A stretch of DNA of 64,000 nt from Hymenochaete sp. R1 (taxonomy: Eukaryota > Basidiomycota > Agaricomycetes > Hymenochaetales > Hymenochaetaceae): the NCBI GenBank assembly GCA_019400425.1, contig JAFREE010000068.1, positions 1-64,000 of the forward strand. Direction: 5' to 3'. Position 1 is the stretch's first letter; each line of letters starts with the position of its first letter. The notes beneath the pieces were generated by a model. That model had not been told where the DNA came from. It searched no databases and saw nothing but the letters and a program-made list of their open reading frames with translations. The position numbers were made by a program, and so were the translations under genes. Positions 12,276 through 23,648 of the stretch are shown piece after piece.

Positions 12276-13530
12276 TTACGTCTTGCTTCGGCTTCCTTTC
12301 TCGTCCTTCTTAACGGCCGTCATAAAGGCATTTCTGTAAACAAATTCGCACATTCTGGGTAAGAACATCGAACCAAATAAATATCAAAATAGAAAAAGAA
12401 TGAAAGGTCCGAAAGACTTACTTGTGCAATCTTGTCTCTCGCCGACTCCGCTGGCCACTCCCTCCTTTCTCTCCGAGTTCGTACTCTCCGTTATCCGGGA
12501 GCTCTATCATGATATTCAACCTAATATCAACTAAACTTAGGCATAAGTAACGTATGAAATGAGTAACGATGTAGTTATGTAGTGCACAAAAGACCTATAA
12601 CCATCGTGATAACCTGGGCTTTCCTTTTGAACGAGAGGAGTCTAAAACTTCTAATACCTCACCCCGACGTCTAAAAAGCCGCCCCAAGGAAGTTAGAATC
12701 GTGCCCAGTCAGGGTTCTTCTTTGTTTCATACTCGTCTTTTCTTGTTACCTAAAAGCTCAAATCTGGCATTATTTAGTCGTGTCGGATGGTCGCTTTTCT
12801 ACGCACCTTGACCTGACTTTTGAGCCTCCTCAACTATCCCAATACATACTCTCCGTTTCTATACATCATTGCAGTCTCCTTCGGCAGAGGCGATTTCGAC
12901 GGAGTGAATTCTTGTGGGCTGAATTTGGCCCTTCCCGGAGGGATTTCTATTATGGTGATAGGTTCTGAGTCGCAGAGTCGAAGTAACCCCTACCCCAAGT
13001 CAAGGCAACTTCGACGCCTTTTTCACTGCCATTGGTGTATCACGACGAATTTAAATTGTCTTCGAGTCGCTCTGGGCCATCGTATCGCTTCTTCTGGTTC
13101 AGTCCGTTTTCCAGTTGTCGCTCGACGTGCATTTGACTTTTTGGATTTCTTGGCTATGGGTCAATTACTTGCACTCACCTCCTTGGAAGGAACTGCGACA
13201 AAATCCATTTGATGCCCGTTTTGAACTGCCACTAACAACCAGTTGCTAGGCACGAAGGAGGCTGGAATAGCTCGCTGAGACAGGAACCTTGAGACTCTTG
13301 GAGAACGCAGTTTGTCGCGTCAGGAGGCTACCGGTCGTGCGAGTCACATTAGGTGAATGGATTACGACTCCATAAAAATTATCTTTCTTATCAAAACCAA
13401 GGAATCTTGCAACGAGACTGGAACACAACTCATCGGTATCGTTCTTGTACCCTGTGTCGTTATTGGTGTAGGGACGACCTCCGAGCCCGAGAACCGCGAC
13501 GTCGTCCGACGTAACCCGGATTTAATTGAG
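12276..13530 (-). pseudogene. Decayed multi-exon gene of unknown family
   Basis: Several blocks on the minus strand have coding character but cannot be joined into one frame. Block 13530-13246 reads DVAVLGLGGRPYTNNDTG, then LVARFLGFDKKDNFYGVV, and ends at TAG. Block about 12990-12835 reads PITIIEIPPGRAKFSP and ends RNGEYVLG-stop. Three exons at 12641-12595, 12520-12422 and 12354-12276 do join cleanly in phase through 74- and 67-nt introns. They read VQKESPGYHDGYRLNIMIEL, then LPDNGEYELGEKGG, then CEFVYRNAFMTAVKKDEK, and stop at 12276. NGEYxLG occurs in two of the pieces. No start codon was found, and two in-frame stops separate the blocks. I do not recognise the family. It could still be an active gene whose introns I misplaced. 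Confidence 0.4.
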
Positions 13531-13563
13531 TCTGACTCGTCTGTCACAGAAAGGTATGTCTAG

Positions 13564-14008
13564 TCTTGTATTTAATACTCAAAGTCGAGATTCCCTGATT
13601 GGATAGACGTGCGAGCAGAAAAAAGCGTTAGAAATCGAAGGTCAGGTTGTAAAGTTTCAAGTCAAGTTACACAATTCCTACGGCCCGTCGTCTTTGAGGG
13701 TGACATGGAATGTGACCATATAATACACTGTGACTGTTACAAATCTGAACACATGTGAGAGTCAGGTGATATCATCAACGACGTCACAGAAACGCGGGGT
13801 CAGCACTTGGCGGCGGTCTTGCTCCGAAAAGTACTTTAGCCCGCTCACTCACTTCACCCACCCCTTGTCTTCCTACCACTATCACAAACGCCTTTCGTCT
13901 CTTTGCCTACGCCCATTTACGGTGAGTGTAGCTGTTTTCTGACTTCGTACTCGAGCTGAGCGACTCAATTCAGACCAACAAAGCGTTGTTAACGACTCTC
14001 AAATCGCG
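13564..14008. promoter_or_regulatory. Upstream region of the membrane-protein gene
   Basis: The CT-rich block at about 13840-13900 and the sequence up to the ATG at 14009 look like a fungal promoter and leader. No distinct TATA box is assigned. Confidence 0.3.
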
Positions 14009-15008
14009 ATGGCGAACGACTCTTGGAAGGATGGAATTCTCTTAAAGGTACGTTATTCTGCCTGAGACAAATGAGTTTAAGCAGCTAAATAGTATGTTCA
14101 AGATCGTGAATATCGTGGTCTACATCCTTTTTCTGGGATCCAACATATATACCGTTGCTGGCCCAGAAGGCCCCTACCGCTCAGGCAAGGAAACTTACTT
14201 CACACCTGCAGGTTGGGCGTTTGCCATCTGGTATGCGCTCTAGAAACACGCATCTCTTAGAGATTTGTGCAACTGACCTCAACAAAACACGCAGGTCCCT
14301 CATTCATCTTCTCTTGCTCGGCACCATCGTCTACCAATTCTTCCCCACCGGTAAACGCACCATCATTGACGGCATCTCGTGGCGTTTCCCTCTTCTCGCC
14401 ATTCTTAATGCTATTTACGTCAACACATGGACGCACCGTTACTACGTCGTTGCTTTCGTTTTTGCGCTTCTCGTGAGCAGCACAGTCACCCACATTTATT
14501 ACGTTGTGAAGAAAAGGCATGCGAGCGAGAGTTGGGGAGACGAGCTCTTCGTGCATCTGCCATTCTCGCTGTATCATGTATGTTCTTCTTCAAGCCCTTC
14601 CCGGTCACAGAATCGAAGTTGACATCGTTCTTTTCTTAGGGCTGGACGACCGTGCTCGTCGTTCTTTCCCTGTTCGAGGCATTCGGCGTCAATGCTCTTA
14701 CCTCTCGCGCCGGTGTCTGGACAAAGGTTTTTGTCTTTCTCGCAGCCTTTTTCCTCGAGGCAACCTCCGCATCATACGCATTCTCTTCTCCAGAAGGTGA
14801 TCTTGCAGGTTCTATCGCGATAACATGGGCTCTCTTCGCTGTCTTCGCGCACCAGACCTCCAGCGGCTTTGTCCACTGGTCATCGTTGGTGTTTTCCTTG
14901 CTCAGCTTATTCTGGGTCGTCAAAAGCTTGTATGGCCATTTCGTGAAAGCGAGGGGTACAGGAAGTGTGCTGCATGACGAGGAGAGGGCGCCTTTGGTTG
15001 GCTCTTAA
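14009..15008 (+). CDS. Multi-pass membrane protein of unknown function
   Basis: Exons 14009-14047, 14085-14230, 14295-14577 and 14640-15008 give 278 residues. The first intron would be only 37 nt, so translation may instead begin at the in-frame ATG at 14094. The protein is very hydrophobic, with about six to seven predicted membrane segments, for example [29 protein letters not shown] and [14 protein letters not shown]. The segment [11 protein letters not shown] near residue 50 recalls the TPxGWxFxxxW signature of TspO/MBR-like proteins, but the rest does not clearly belong to that family. I know similar 'hypothetical' proteins from agaricomycetes. The C-terminus ends in an acidic cytosolic-type tail ([12 protein letters not shown]). 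The reaction or ligand is unknown. Confidence 0.85.
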
Positions 15009-16280
15009 GCACGAGGAAAACTCGTTCGATTTTGATGAGTACTGACTTTCATGACTTAGTTTTTCTTTTCTTTTCTGCATGAATCTGTAATTTCTGTTTG
15101 CGCGATAATGATCGGTTTATACTGTACTAACGTATGCCTTTGTATATCGTCACTGGCCCTCATAATCTTATTGAAAATTCCGGGATATTATACACGAACT
15201 TACTGGCCTGCCAAAATCCTTCGGTCTCAGCCAGCTCTCTCAATGCACGGTGCCATCTCCGAGTGGTTGTACCCGAATTCTGTTCCAAGACGACGCGCGA
15301 ACTAATTCATGTTTCCACCTCCCCCCTTCCTCTACACCATATCATGCCCAGACCACGATCTTTCGAAAGCAAGACATAATGTGCGCGAGTCGTGCCTTTT
15401 GCTAGTCTTCTGGTAGCTTTCGTCACGATGGTCGATTTATTTCATTCTTTTCAACACGATAAGTAAGCTTCTAAACTTCAATGATCATTGAACATGGTAT
15501 TCAACCTTATCTGTGCATGCAATTGAAGCACAAAACCTGCTTGAATAGTTCGACACGCACTTTCGGGATATACGATTTGGCCCGATTTTGCAGTTTCCTG
15601 GCCGCGTCATTTACTATTGTCGCCATAGACGTAACGCGGATGCATTCTAGGAAAGCCTTCGCGCATTCTGCCCATCCATCGATCCCGATACTTTGCAACC
15701 TTGCCACAAGCAGCTCGAATTCCGATTGTGCTAAACTCTTTTCCATATTTTCAGTCCGAAGGACTCGGGCTGATAAGGCTTTGCGTCAACGTTAGGCGGC
15801 CGGCTCGAAAATGTGGCACGAGTCTCCTTCAAGGAGAGCGGTTGAGGGTGCATTTCTCAGAGTATAAATTTTGAGAAGAATTACTAATTTGTCCTTCAAC
15901 CTTTGAGGCTCCCCCGCTTTCTTTTCTTTCACTACTCATCGTGCTGATTTCAAGTAACGGCATTCGGTGGAATCCTTATCACATTTGAAATATCTTGTGC
16001 TGACTCCCATTATCTCCCTTCGCAGATACTCCACATTTACACGCCCATCCAATAATCCCTTCTGTCTCTGGCGGCTCGCAAGAAAAGCAGCTCCGTGCAA
16101 CGCCCGCATTGATACTTCAGACCCAATTTTTCCCCTCCCTTGAAAACGGCTGCCCCGTCTCATATTCCTGCTTCGCAACTGATTGAACGTTCTTTGCATC
16201 CCTGCATTGTTCACGAACGACTCTATACGTCTTTCCATTTCTCGTCATCCAATACGCTTTAGGCCCTACCAATATCCGCC
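15009..16280. other. Intergenic region with one possible small minus-strand gene
   Basis: Between the membrane protein and the helical protein only small open frames occur. The one at 15507-15746 is described separately. The last 100 bases before 16281 are pyrimidine-rich and end in a good start context (CCGCCATGTC). Confidence 0.4.
15507..15746 (-). CDS. Small hypothetical ORF, 79 residues
   Basis: An ATG at 15746 opens a frame with a balanced amino-acid mix and amphipathic helix character (FELLVARLQSIGIDGWAEC, then AARKLQNRAKSYIPKVRVEL). No family is recognised and no neighbouring exon could be joined. It may be a remnant exon or chance. Confidence 0.22.
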   Translation of the reverse strand: MEKSLAQSEFELLVARLQSIGIDGWAECAKAFLECIRVTSMATIVNDAARKLQNRAKSYIPKVRVELFKQVLCFNCMHR

Positions 16281-17741
16281 ATGTCAGGACGTAAAAGGGC
16301 TTCTGGAGAGAAACCTCATAGGCCTGCCAAGCGACCTTCCGGCGAGGGATCTACTGGCAAATCTGCCGCCAAGAAGTATGCCTTGATACCGTTAGCAGAA
16401 AGGACCAAAGAGCAGTGGATCGAAATTTGCGATGAACATATACAAAATATACAAAATGCGGAATCAAACGTCGCCCATCTGAAGACCTCAAAGGCCGGCA
16501 AGGAAGCCATCGATAAGGCTGTACGCGACAAATATAACGTGTTCAATAGATCGAAGGATCATTTTCGGCGAGCCATTGAGAAACTGGAGGGAGATTCCGA
16601 CTACCAAACGCAGCGTGATGCTTACGTTAAGCAACTCGGAGAGTTAGACACTGAGAAATCGCGTCAAATAACGTCTTCTGCTAAGGAAAAGAAGTCGGAG
16701 AGGGGAGCCAAATCTATCGAGAGCTGGCGGGACGACATAGAAAGATACGCGACCTTGTACCAGGCGAAAGTAGATGCGCTAAACGTCGTTGGTAAGGACA
16801 CCAATGCAAAACGAAATGCTACACGTGCTCTACGTCTGTACAAGGGGGCGTGTAAAGATTTTGCGGCTTTTCTGGACGCCGAGGCCGAGGCAACTGACGA
16901 CGAGGTCCAGAAGAATGCGTATACGGCGGAGAAAGTTCAAGTCGAATCGGATTTCACACTTCTCACTTACACCGGCCTTGATCCTGGCAGTCCGCGCAGT
17001 ATTCGTTCCAAGCTCGACAATCTCTGGGCCAAGTACGTTGCAAAGAGGGACCGATACAATGAGCTGTCGGAAAGCGATCGAGAGCTCAGAGAAGTCGCGG
17101 TAAAGGGAAAGGGTAAAGGGCAGCTCAAGTCCACGCCCGAATACCTCCTGGCCAAGTCCCACATGTTCATGTACTCCCGCCTCTTCCGTGACGCGTACTT
17201 GGCGGACGAGCTCAAACTCTGCGAGACGGCAGCTACCTTGGCCACTCGGGATGACAAGGCGGATGAGGCCTTGGAGCTTTACAACTATATCTCCGAGTGC
17301 TCAGATCGCGCCCGTCAATTCATTACTCACCGATCCGACGTCCAGAAGCAGATGGGGGAGATACGGAAGACGTCTTATCCGGGGTCTGTGGCGCAGGCCC
17401 GCAGGAAGGTACATGTTCTAATGGAAGAGGCGGATAAGTTGGACGATTTCAAAGACGAGTTGGTGGAGTTAATTCGTGAATGGAAAGCTAGTCCTGATCA
17501 GCTCGATGATGACGACCTTGCTCGAATGCGGGTGTTAAAGAAGTCTAGGAGGGCTATACTTGATGTCATTTACGCAAAGCAGAGAAGGGCCGCGAAAACA
17601 GCATCAGATTTCACGGAGCATTTAACCGAAACGGAGAAGAAGCGACTCGAGAATGCGGGGAAACTCGATATTGAAATCCCAGAAGACGATGTCATCTCAG
17701 AGCGTTTAACTCACCCTGCCGAATCTGAAGGTGACGATTAG
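16281..17741 (+). CDS. Intronless charged helical (coiled-coil) protein
   Basis: A single open frame of 486 residues begins in a favourable context. The first 30 residues are basic (KRASGEKPHRPAKRPSG and KSAAKK), a likely nuclear targeting signal. The rest is almost entirely charged and helix-forming, with few prolines and long runs of Lys/Glu/Asp/Arg, and ends in an acidic tail (PAESEGDD). No catalytic motif, zinc site or known fold is visible. Being intronless in an intron-dense genome is unusual and may mean origin by retroposition or a lineage-restricted gene. A structural or nuclear scaffold role is a guess from composition only. Confidence 0.82.
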   Translation: MSGRKRASGEKPHRPAKRPSGEGSTGKSAAKKYALIPLAERTKEQWIEICDEHIQNIQNAESNVAHLKTSKAGKEAIDKAVRDKYNVFNRSKDHFRRAIEKLEGDSDYQTQRDAYVKQLGELDTEKSRQITSSAKEKKSERGAKSIESWRDDIERYATLYQAKVDALNVVGKDTNAKRNATRALRLYKGACKDFAAFLDAEAEATDDEVQKNAYTAEKVQVESDFTLLTYTGLDPGSPRSIRSKLDNLWAKYVAKRDRYNELSESDRELREVAVKGKGKGQLKSTPEYLLAKSHMFMYSRLFRDAYLADELKLCETAATLATRDDKADEALELYNYISECSDRARQFITHRSDVQKQMGEIRKTSYPGSVAQARRKVHVLMEEADKLDDFKDELVELIREWKASPDQLDDDDLARMRVLKKSRRAILDVIYAKQRRAAKTASDFTEHLTETEKKRLENAGKLDIEIPEDDVISERLTHPAESEGDD

Positions 17742-18242
17742 TTTAAACCACATGCACACCGCTTGTGAACACTGGTAGGACTGGTTCCGCTAGTAGGACA
17801 CTTTCTTTTCCTTCTTTCATGATAATAGACTTACGCAAACGATCATGGACTCACACGTACGGACATCTAAATTTCCATTCCTTCACCCGTTCCCCGAATC
17901 TTGTAAATAGATTTAACATTAAAAAAAAATAGAAACTCACAGAAATACTAGTAGACATTTTATTGTAAATAGAAACATCCATTAAATTTGGACGAGATCA
18001 TTCGGACGAGACTTGAAGGCAGTGATGCAAAAAAGGGCCGAATATAAGCAAAAATGGTTCACATAATCTGCATGAAACTTGCTGTGAGGGCGATTCACAT
18101 CACATAACAGACAGGAAACGTTTGCAGTGTCCGGATGTCGAAAGCTTGTCACAGGAAGACTTGGATGTCAGTGGTCTGCGCTTGCATTTAGATATTGTGC
18201 GCACCTTTGGAATTCACCACAAACCCGCGCTTGCTTTGATGC
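17742..18242. terminator. 3' intergenic region between convergent genes
   Basis: This lies between the helical protein (+) and the NmrA-like gene (-). AT-rich with an A-run near 17922 and ATTAAA-like elements around 17915 and 17980, it probably holds both polyadenylation regions. Confidence 0.35.
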
Positions 18243-19612
18243 TCACTTTTCTTCGTGACTTATTGCAACGTCTCTGATCGTCCTCCATTGCCAGAGACGT
18301 TCGTTGGGGTCGACAACCTCGTTGACGTTTGACAGGGCGAAGTCAAGCCTTCCTTCCGCCTGCACAATTCTGGATCAAGGGAAAGAAATCCAAATAAAAA
18401 ATGTATCAACGTTCTTGGCAACGAACAGAGAGTGACGGACCGAATGTACTCGCGTAAAGGAATATCGGCCAAATTCAAGTTCGTATTTGCCCTCGCACAA
18501 AGGTCATCCTTTGCCTTCTGCAAATCGCCCTCACAAATTTCCACCTCCAACTGTGAACGCCCTTCATCTATGATACGTGCACTTAGCCTTGCGGTCCTGA
18601 GTGCCTCTCCAAATTCCATTGCACTTAAGGTCGTTCCCGCGATATGAAGGTGTACTATTGGAAGACTTAACGCAGCAACGATTGCGGTAGGAGGGCTCAT
18701 CGAAAGGATAGCAAGGCGCGCCACAGAGCTTGCGATATCTGACATGGAGGTGTACGTTGTACGTGCAGTATTACTCAAAGTCGGGATAGATATTTTTGTG
18801 TTTGACTTGTCTGAATACGCCATCTAATCAAATTTCTAAAAGTCAGTTCGCCGAAGGCAATTCAAACAGATGAACGATAAAAGAGACAGACCGAAATGGC
18901 TATCTCGAGGAAATAGCCTGTGTAAAGTGCAATGATTTTGACATCCCTATTGGGCGCCCTTTCTTTGATTACATTTGCGACAAATTCTACGTGGTTCCGC
19001 TTCTTGACCCATTCCGGATGATTGATTCCCGGGAAGAGATCGTCATTGGAACGATGATCTCTTCAATAGTCGGCCAATTCGTATTAGGACAAAGAAGTCA
19101 GCGATGGAGGCGAAAGCTTCACAAGAGGGAATAGAGAAAAGGGGATAGAATAATTGGTAACCCGTGGGCGACTGTTAACAGAAACTGTACTGAAACTTAC
19201 ACACCAAATTCGCTTGGGAAATAGACAACAATGCCCGCTTCAATTCCAGCCTCGGCGATGACGTTCTTGGTCAGCAAGTTGACGCTACCGATGGCATTTA
19301 CGAGAATGTCTGCGCCTTTCAACGCCACCTTCAACTCATCTTTCCCATGTTCATCAGTCGAAAGTGAGACCTCGTGGATTTCCGCCCCTAAAGCTGCCAG
19401 TGATTTGGAAGCAGGCGCAGAGGACGAGCGCGTGAGTACGATAATTCGAGAAAAATGGGATCGGAAGGTAGTAAGCAAGGTTGAGGTGATGACTTGACCT
19501 GGAAGTAATAAATTTGAGATTGCGATACCTTTGACGAGAGTCGAAATCACTGACCTAATCGGCCGGTCGCACCAGCAACTGCAATGACCGACTGGTGTCT
19601 CGAAGATGCCAT
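18243..19612 (-). CDS. NmrA-like / isoflavone-reductase-like NAD(P)-binding protein
   Basis: Five exons (19612-19555, 19498-19201, 19060-18892, 18823-18441, 18369-18243) keep phase throughout and give 344 residues. The N-terminus VIAVAGATGRLGQ is the GxxGxxG dinucleotide-binding motif of an atypical short-chain dehydrogenase. RIIVLTRSS follows at the end of the second beta strand, where NADP preference is set. VVYFPSEFGVD, then KKRNHVEFV and YTGYFLEI match the NmrA/PCBER core in order. SMSDIASSVA is the usual conserved segment after the substrate loop. Family members are either reductases or redox sensors of transcription; nothing here decides between them. The final exon encodes the helical C-terminus. 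The second intron's donor (GTAAGT) is canonical. Confidence 0.92.
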
Positions 19613-20139
19613 CTTATTGACAGGAGTGTGTTGTTAAGACTTCTGTCGCTCTGTTTCAACCTTTTGGGGGTTGTAGTAGGTGAGAGAAGAATGTGGAGAA
19701 CCAACCGATGATCCGATCTTCTGAATGGTCCGATTCCCATCCCATTGTTATTTACCACTTCTCACGACCACGTGATATTTCCTGTGTATTCTCTAAATAA
19801 GTACGGGGGAATAGCAGTGTACTGAAGGTATAGATTCCTAAGTTGTTAGATGTGCATCCCGTATTTGCCCCTACCCTAACAACGCGCGGATCACGGCACG
19901 GGAAATTATCTTTCTGCGAAAGACATAGCGTTTATGGAGTCCGTTTCGATTTGCTCAGCATCCCATCAAGAGCGCTTGTTTCGTTGACACACTCATGCCC
20001 CAGAAATGAAAATAAAACATTGCCCCTGTACGGAGGGTTCCGACTCCGACTACCAATGTACAAATGTAATGAGGATGGGATCTTGAAACCGAGTCGATGC
20101 ACCTCCTCTAAAACTCCTCTAACCGAGCTATGCTGTATT
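19613..20139. other. Gene-free stretch
   Basis: This is the upstream side of the NmrA-like gene. No convincing open frame is seen; the first 200 bases are presumably its promoter. Confidence 0.4.
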
Positions 20140-20640
20140 ACGTTGTGTTAATCATTTCAGCCCTGGCGGATATTCCTCGGCAATTTGATCCTCTGAAACT
20201 CTTAGAGGATAGTAGAAAACGGGTCGTTGCTCGCTGTCCCATTGACACCTCCACGGACGCCTCAATATATTTCGAGTAAGCAAGATTATCTGCATGGTGA
20301 ATCCCCAACGATATCGGAATGTGTGAGCACGTCTTCTTCTCATTCAACATCTCGAATCGCACTTTGACCCACCAGACAGGAATTTGGTTAATTGAATCGA
20401 TGGAGGCACATACGTTGTTGAGTTTCCGAACAGCGAACCAGCAACAACTTCGAAGATCTGTGCCTCGTACACATGAACACCGCAAAGCCGAATCGGAGAA
20501 CTCTCCTTGAAGAGAACTTGGGTATAACGGCATCCCCAGGACATAGATCCTGCAAAGTCCGCCATACCGCGAGAGAATGGCTCCGGTCCGAAGATCCATC
20601 TTCCACGAGAAGAAAAATCATGAGAACGGAGCGCGGGAAG
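20140..20640 (-). pseudogene. Unrecognised gene remnant
   Basis: Three overlapping minus-strand pieces look coding but sit in different frames. RWIFGPEPFSRGMADFAGSM and VYEAQIFEVVAGSLFGNS lie at about 20590-20400. IPVWWVKVRFEMLNEKK and then HHADNLAYSKYIEASVE lie at about 20385-20265. RPVFYYPLRVSEDQIAEEYP lies at about 20225-20160 and ends in TGA. One frame change near 20390 has no splice signal to explain it; the second could be an intron. The family is not recognised. Confidence 0.33.
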
Positions 20641-22533
20641 TCAGTTCCAGTCATGAATTGTAGCAATTAGAACCTTGGACTTCTTGCTTCACATGTACGT
20701 AGAAAGTCTTGGTACGGAGACGATCCAAGCGACGACAAGGCCGATCCAAACCAATGAAGGCGGAGTGCCCACGCCGGCGAAGCACCGACCAAAAGGTCCA
20801 CCTCCGCATCAGTGCATCACTTGACACTTCGGATTCGTGAGAAAGATGACGGAGCCGACGTATCGGACGGACAGATAAAAAACGCGGGTCCGATAAACAC
20901 AGCGACTAAGCATAGCTAAGTACAAGCATCACCACATTTGATGGCGGGCGGCGTTCCGCTTGGTGTCCATGAAAACCGGACCTGCTGATCCTATAATTGA
21001 AAGAGACAAGGGAAACTTAGATTATCAGGTACGAAGAGGGAGGTCTGTCAATTGGGTCCCGCAAATCGCGCGAAGCGCGCAGAACAGGGTTGAGTCGATG
21101 GTGAAATGGCAAAGCACAGCATCTCTGGAATAATTAGCATCTTGATAAGATAAATGATGAAAACACCCGAGATACGAGTGTTGACAGAGCACCTACTATT
21201 ATAAAGGACACCACAGGGGCGGAAATACGAATCGTCCTTCCCACAAGGTGTGTTGTGACACGGCAAAACCTACGAGCTGGCATTAGAATGAATCATCAGG
21301 TGAGGAATGGATCGGTAAGGGTGGTAACAGACGGTCTGAAGCGTGAGAGCCCGCACACCATAGCTGCTTGTTTTGATGGGGTCGCTTCGACTCGAAGAAA
21401 CGATCAGGGTAAGAGGGGCTCGATCTTAAACGTGGAACGTCGGGCGCATGAGTGCACCTTGATTTAATCTAGATAATTCGAATTTACCAGGTTAGGAGAA
21501 GAGTGTCTTATGAACGCCGAGGCCCCAGGCTTGTCTAAAGATCGAGTAGAAAGATGATAAGTGAGGATTTAGCGTACCGTGAGTAAAAGTAAAAGTTTCA
21601 CAAACTTTACTGCATTCAGAAAACCAAATCATTAAGTCCACCAAAAAGGACAGAGTCCTCTGGTAATAAGCATGACAGGGTGCATTGGAAGAATACGGGA
21701 ATCGCACGCGATGGTCGCTTCTGTTGCGGGCACGCATATCCATTGTACCTAGAGAACGTACGGCAAGGCACCGAAAATGCGAGTTGAATTCTCCGATGCA
21801 AAGAAAAAACTAGTGACTTGCCCTTGGCCACTGCGGTTTTGTTTCCGTGATCCCTTTCCCAGGAGTACGGCACCGCATGCTAAGTTGATACGACTCATAG
21901 CAATCTCCGACGCCTATCGGTATCCATAAGTCGGGCGTCCATTCAGACATACTCGTCGCCATGTGAAGGTCATCGTTGCCTTATTATGATCTGTGGGTTA
22001 CTTTCCGCGAGAAAGACGATTTCCGAGTTCGTGGAGAAAGGCACACCACTTCAAGGAACTCAGAAAGATTACGCGCAGAAAAAGAGTTCTCATGTCGCCC
22101 AAATCTTCTTATTCAAGCAGAAAAGAAGCTTAGTTTGGAACAAGGTCTACTAGGAGCAATCGGAAGGACGCTGCGCACCGTGAGAGTAGTAGGCTCGCTA
22201 GATGAATGGAGGCGCTTAGGAAGGCATTATGCCTCAGGCCCCTAAACACAGCAATGTAGAAAGAAGCCTTACATGTCAGAGACGGATCCTTCATCATCAT
22301 TAACGAGAGCGCCGGCCTCCGCTGGGTCGTGCCTCGTTCCATGCGATCAGGCCGCCGTCTAAATCCTGCTTCGTCAAAAGCATAGCTCTCTGAAGAGCCG
22401 GGGACTCCGGTGATTCTTGGTATAAAAGACGTATGTCAGTTTTCACGATCCTTGGAAGAAACCACTCACGCTACGCACACTCTTTCTAGCCCACGTTCCT
22501 TGTTAAAAACCTTTTGCCCAAGAATTTCTACCA
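20641..22533. other. Gene-free stretch of about 1.9 kb
   Basis: There are many short open frames on both strands, none longer than about 90 codons and none with a recognisable motif. No repeats or tRNA were seen. The last 100 bases form the promoter and leader of the bZIP gene; a CT-rich segment and TATAAAA at about 22421 could be its core promoter. Confidence 0.4.
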
Positions 22534-23648
22534 ATGTTTGAGTTTCCGTCATGGTCGTTAGCGTCAGAGTCACGGTCCGCCTCAGGTGACGCCAAAGATA
22601 CGCACGTGTCGTCTCCCACGCCCGTGAATCTGCCTCCACCATCTCCTTCGTTCTCCTCGCCCGCTCGTCCTGCCATCGACCTTCCTAAACGCCGACAAGT
22701 CTCTAACTCTTGTCGACAACGGCCACCACCTTTTGCGATCACCGAGAATATCGAGTTGCACAATGTACCTCTGTATCCACCCTCGAGCTCTCCGGCTTCG
22801 TCCACGCAGAGCATGCCAGCCAAGGCAGGCGATTCGTTAATGGACTCGCCCCTCTCGACAACTTTGACTAAACGTACAATCAACGATACCGATCTTGATT
22901 TACCCCAGTACGACATTATTAGACGGAAGAAGAGCTACGTTAGGGTCAAGGACTACAAAGCTCCCGACGTCTCGGGACTGTCGAAGGATGAAGCCCGTCT
23001 TGTCCGTAACAGAGCAGCAGCTTACTTATCCAGGCAGCGTAGGCGGGAGGAGTATGAGCTTATGCAAACGTACGCTAGGATATATCATTCCTGACTTTTG
23101 AATGAGAAATTGATGCGCTTTCCATTAGACGAGTTGCAGAGCTCGAGGAAGAGAACGCCCGGTTACGGTCTTTCCTCGCGCAACATGCTCCATTTGCTGC
23201 CCAAAGCACAAATGAAAGTGCGGCTCCCGCCATCGAATCACAGTCTTCGGAGATATCCACTTTCACATTAAACGTTAGTTTCCATTCCTCATTTGGGCTA
23301 AGCTTCTTTGTTGACTTCGCCGTTCAGTTTGAGGATCTCATGTCTTCGTTCAATTCTTCACCGGAGCTCAGCACTACGAGAATGCGCACCCCATCTCCGA
23401 CTTTTGCTTCGTCCTGCGGATCTAAAGGGGGATATACGTTGATCTCAACACCGTCCCCTTCAACTATAAGTCTTGGCTCTTCACCCGAATTTGACGCTCT
23501 TCCAACTCCGAGCGACCTGGACGCTAACTTCTACGACATCGACGCCCTTTTCCGCTTTAAAACGCTAGCGACGGGACACAATCCGATTTCTGAAGTTACT
23601 CTCGATCCTTGCGGAACGCCATTGTACTCAACTGGAAGGATCTTTTGA
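22534..23648 (+). CDS. bZIP transcription factor
   Basis: Exons 22534-23069, 23129-23273 and 23328-23648 give 333 residues. The basic region (about residues 150-172) reads KDEARLVRNRAAAYLSRQRR, with the invariant N-x2-A-x2-S-R arrangement. A short zipper follows across the first exon junction (RVAELEEENARLRSFLAQ). The wording around NRAAAYLSRQ is closest in my memory to ATF6-type and plant bZIP17/28-like basic regions, so a stress-response role is possible but not shown. No membrane segment follows the zipper. The C-terminal third is Ser/Thr/Pro-rich and ends YSTGRIF. The same YSTGR, at the same distance from the end, closes the neighbouring HMG-box protein. The gene is convergent with that HMG gene, with 592 bases between the stop codons. 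Confidence 0.93.

Noticed and set aside
15936..16238. Minus-strand open frame of 100 codons
   Set aside because: Overlaps the presumed promoter of the helical-protein gene and has no recognisable motif or exon partner.
22534..23648. bZIP as a HAC1-type unfolded-protein-response factor with an unconventional intron
   Set aside because: All introns have ordinary GT-AG borders and the basic region does not match the HAC1 wording.
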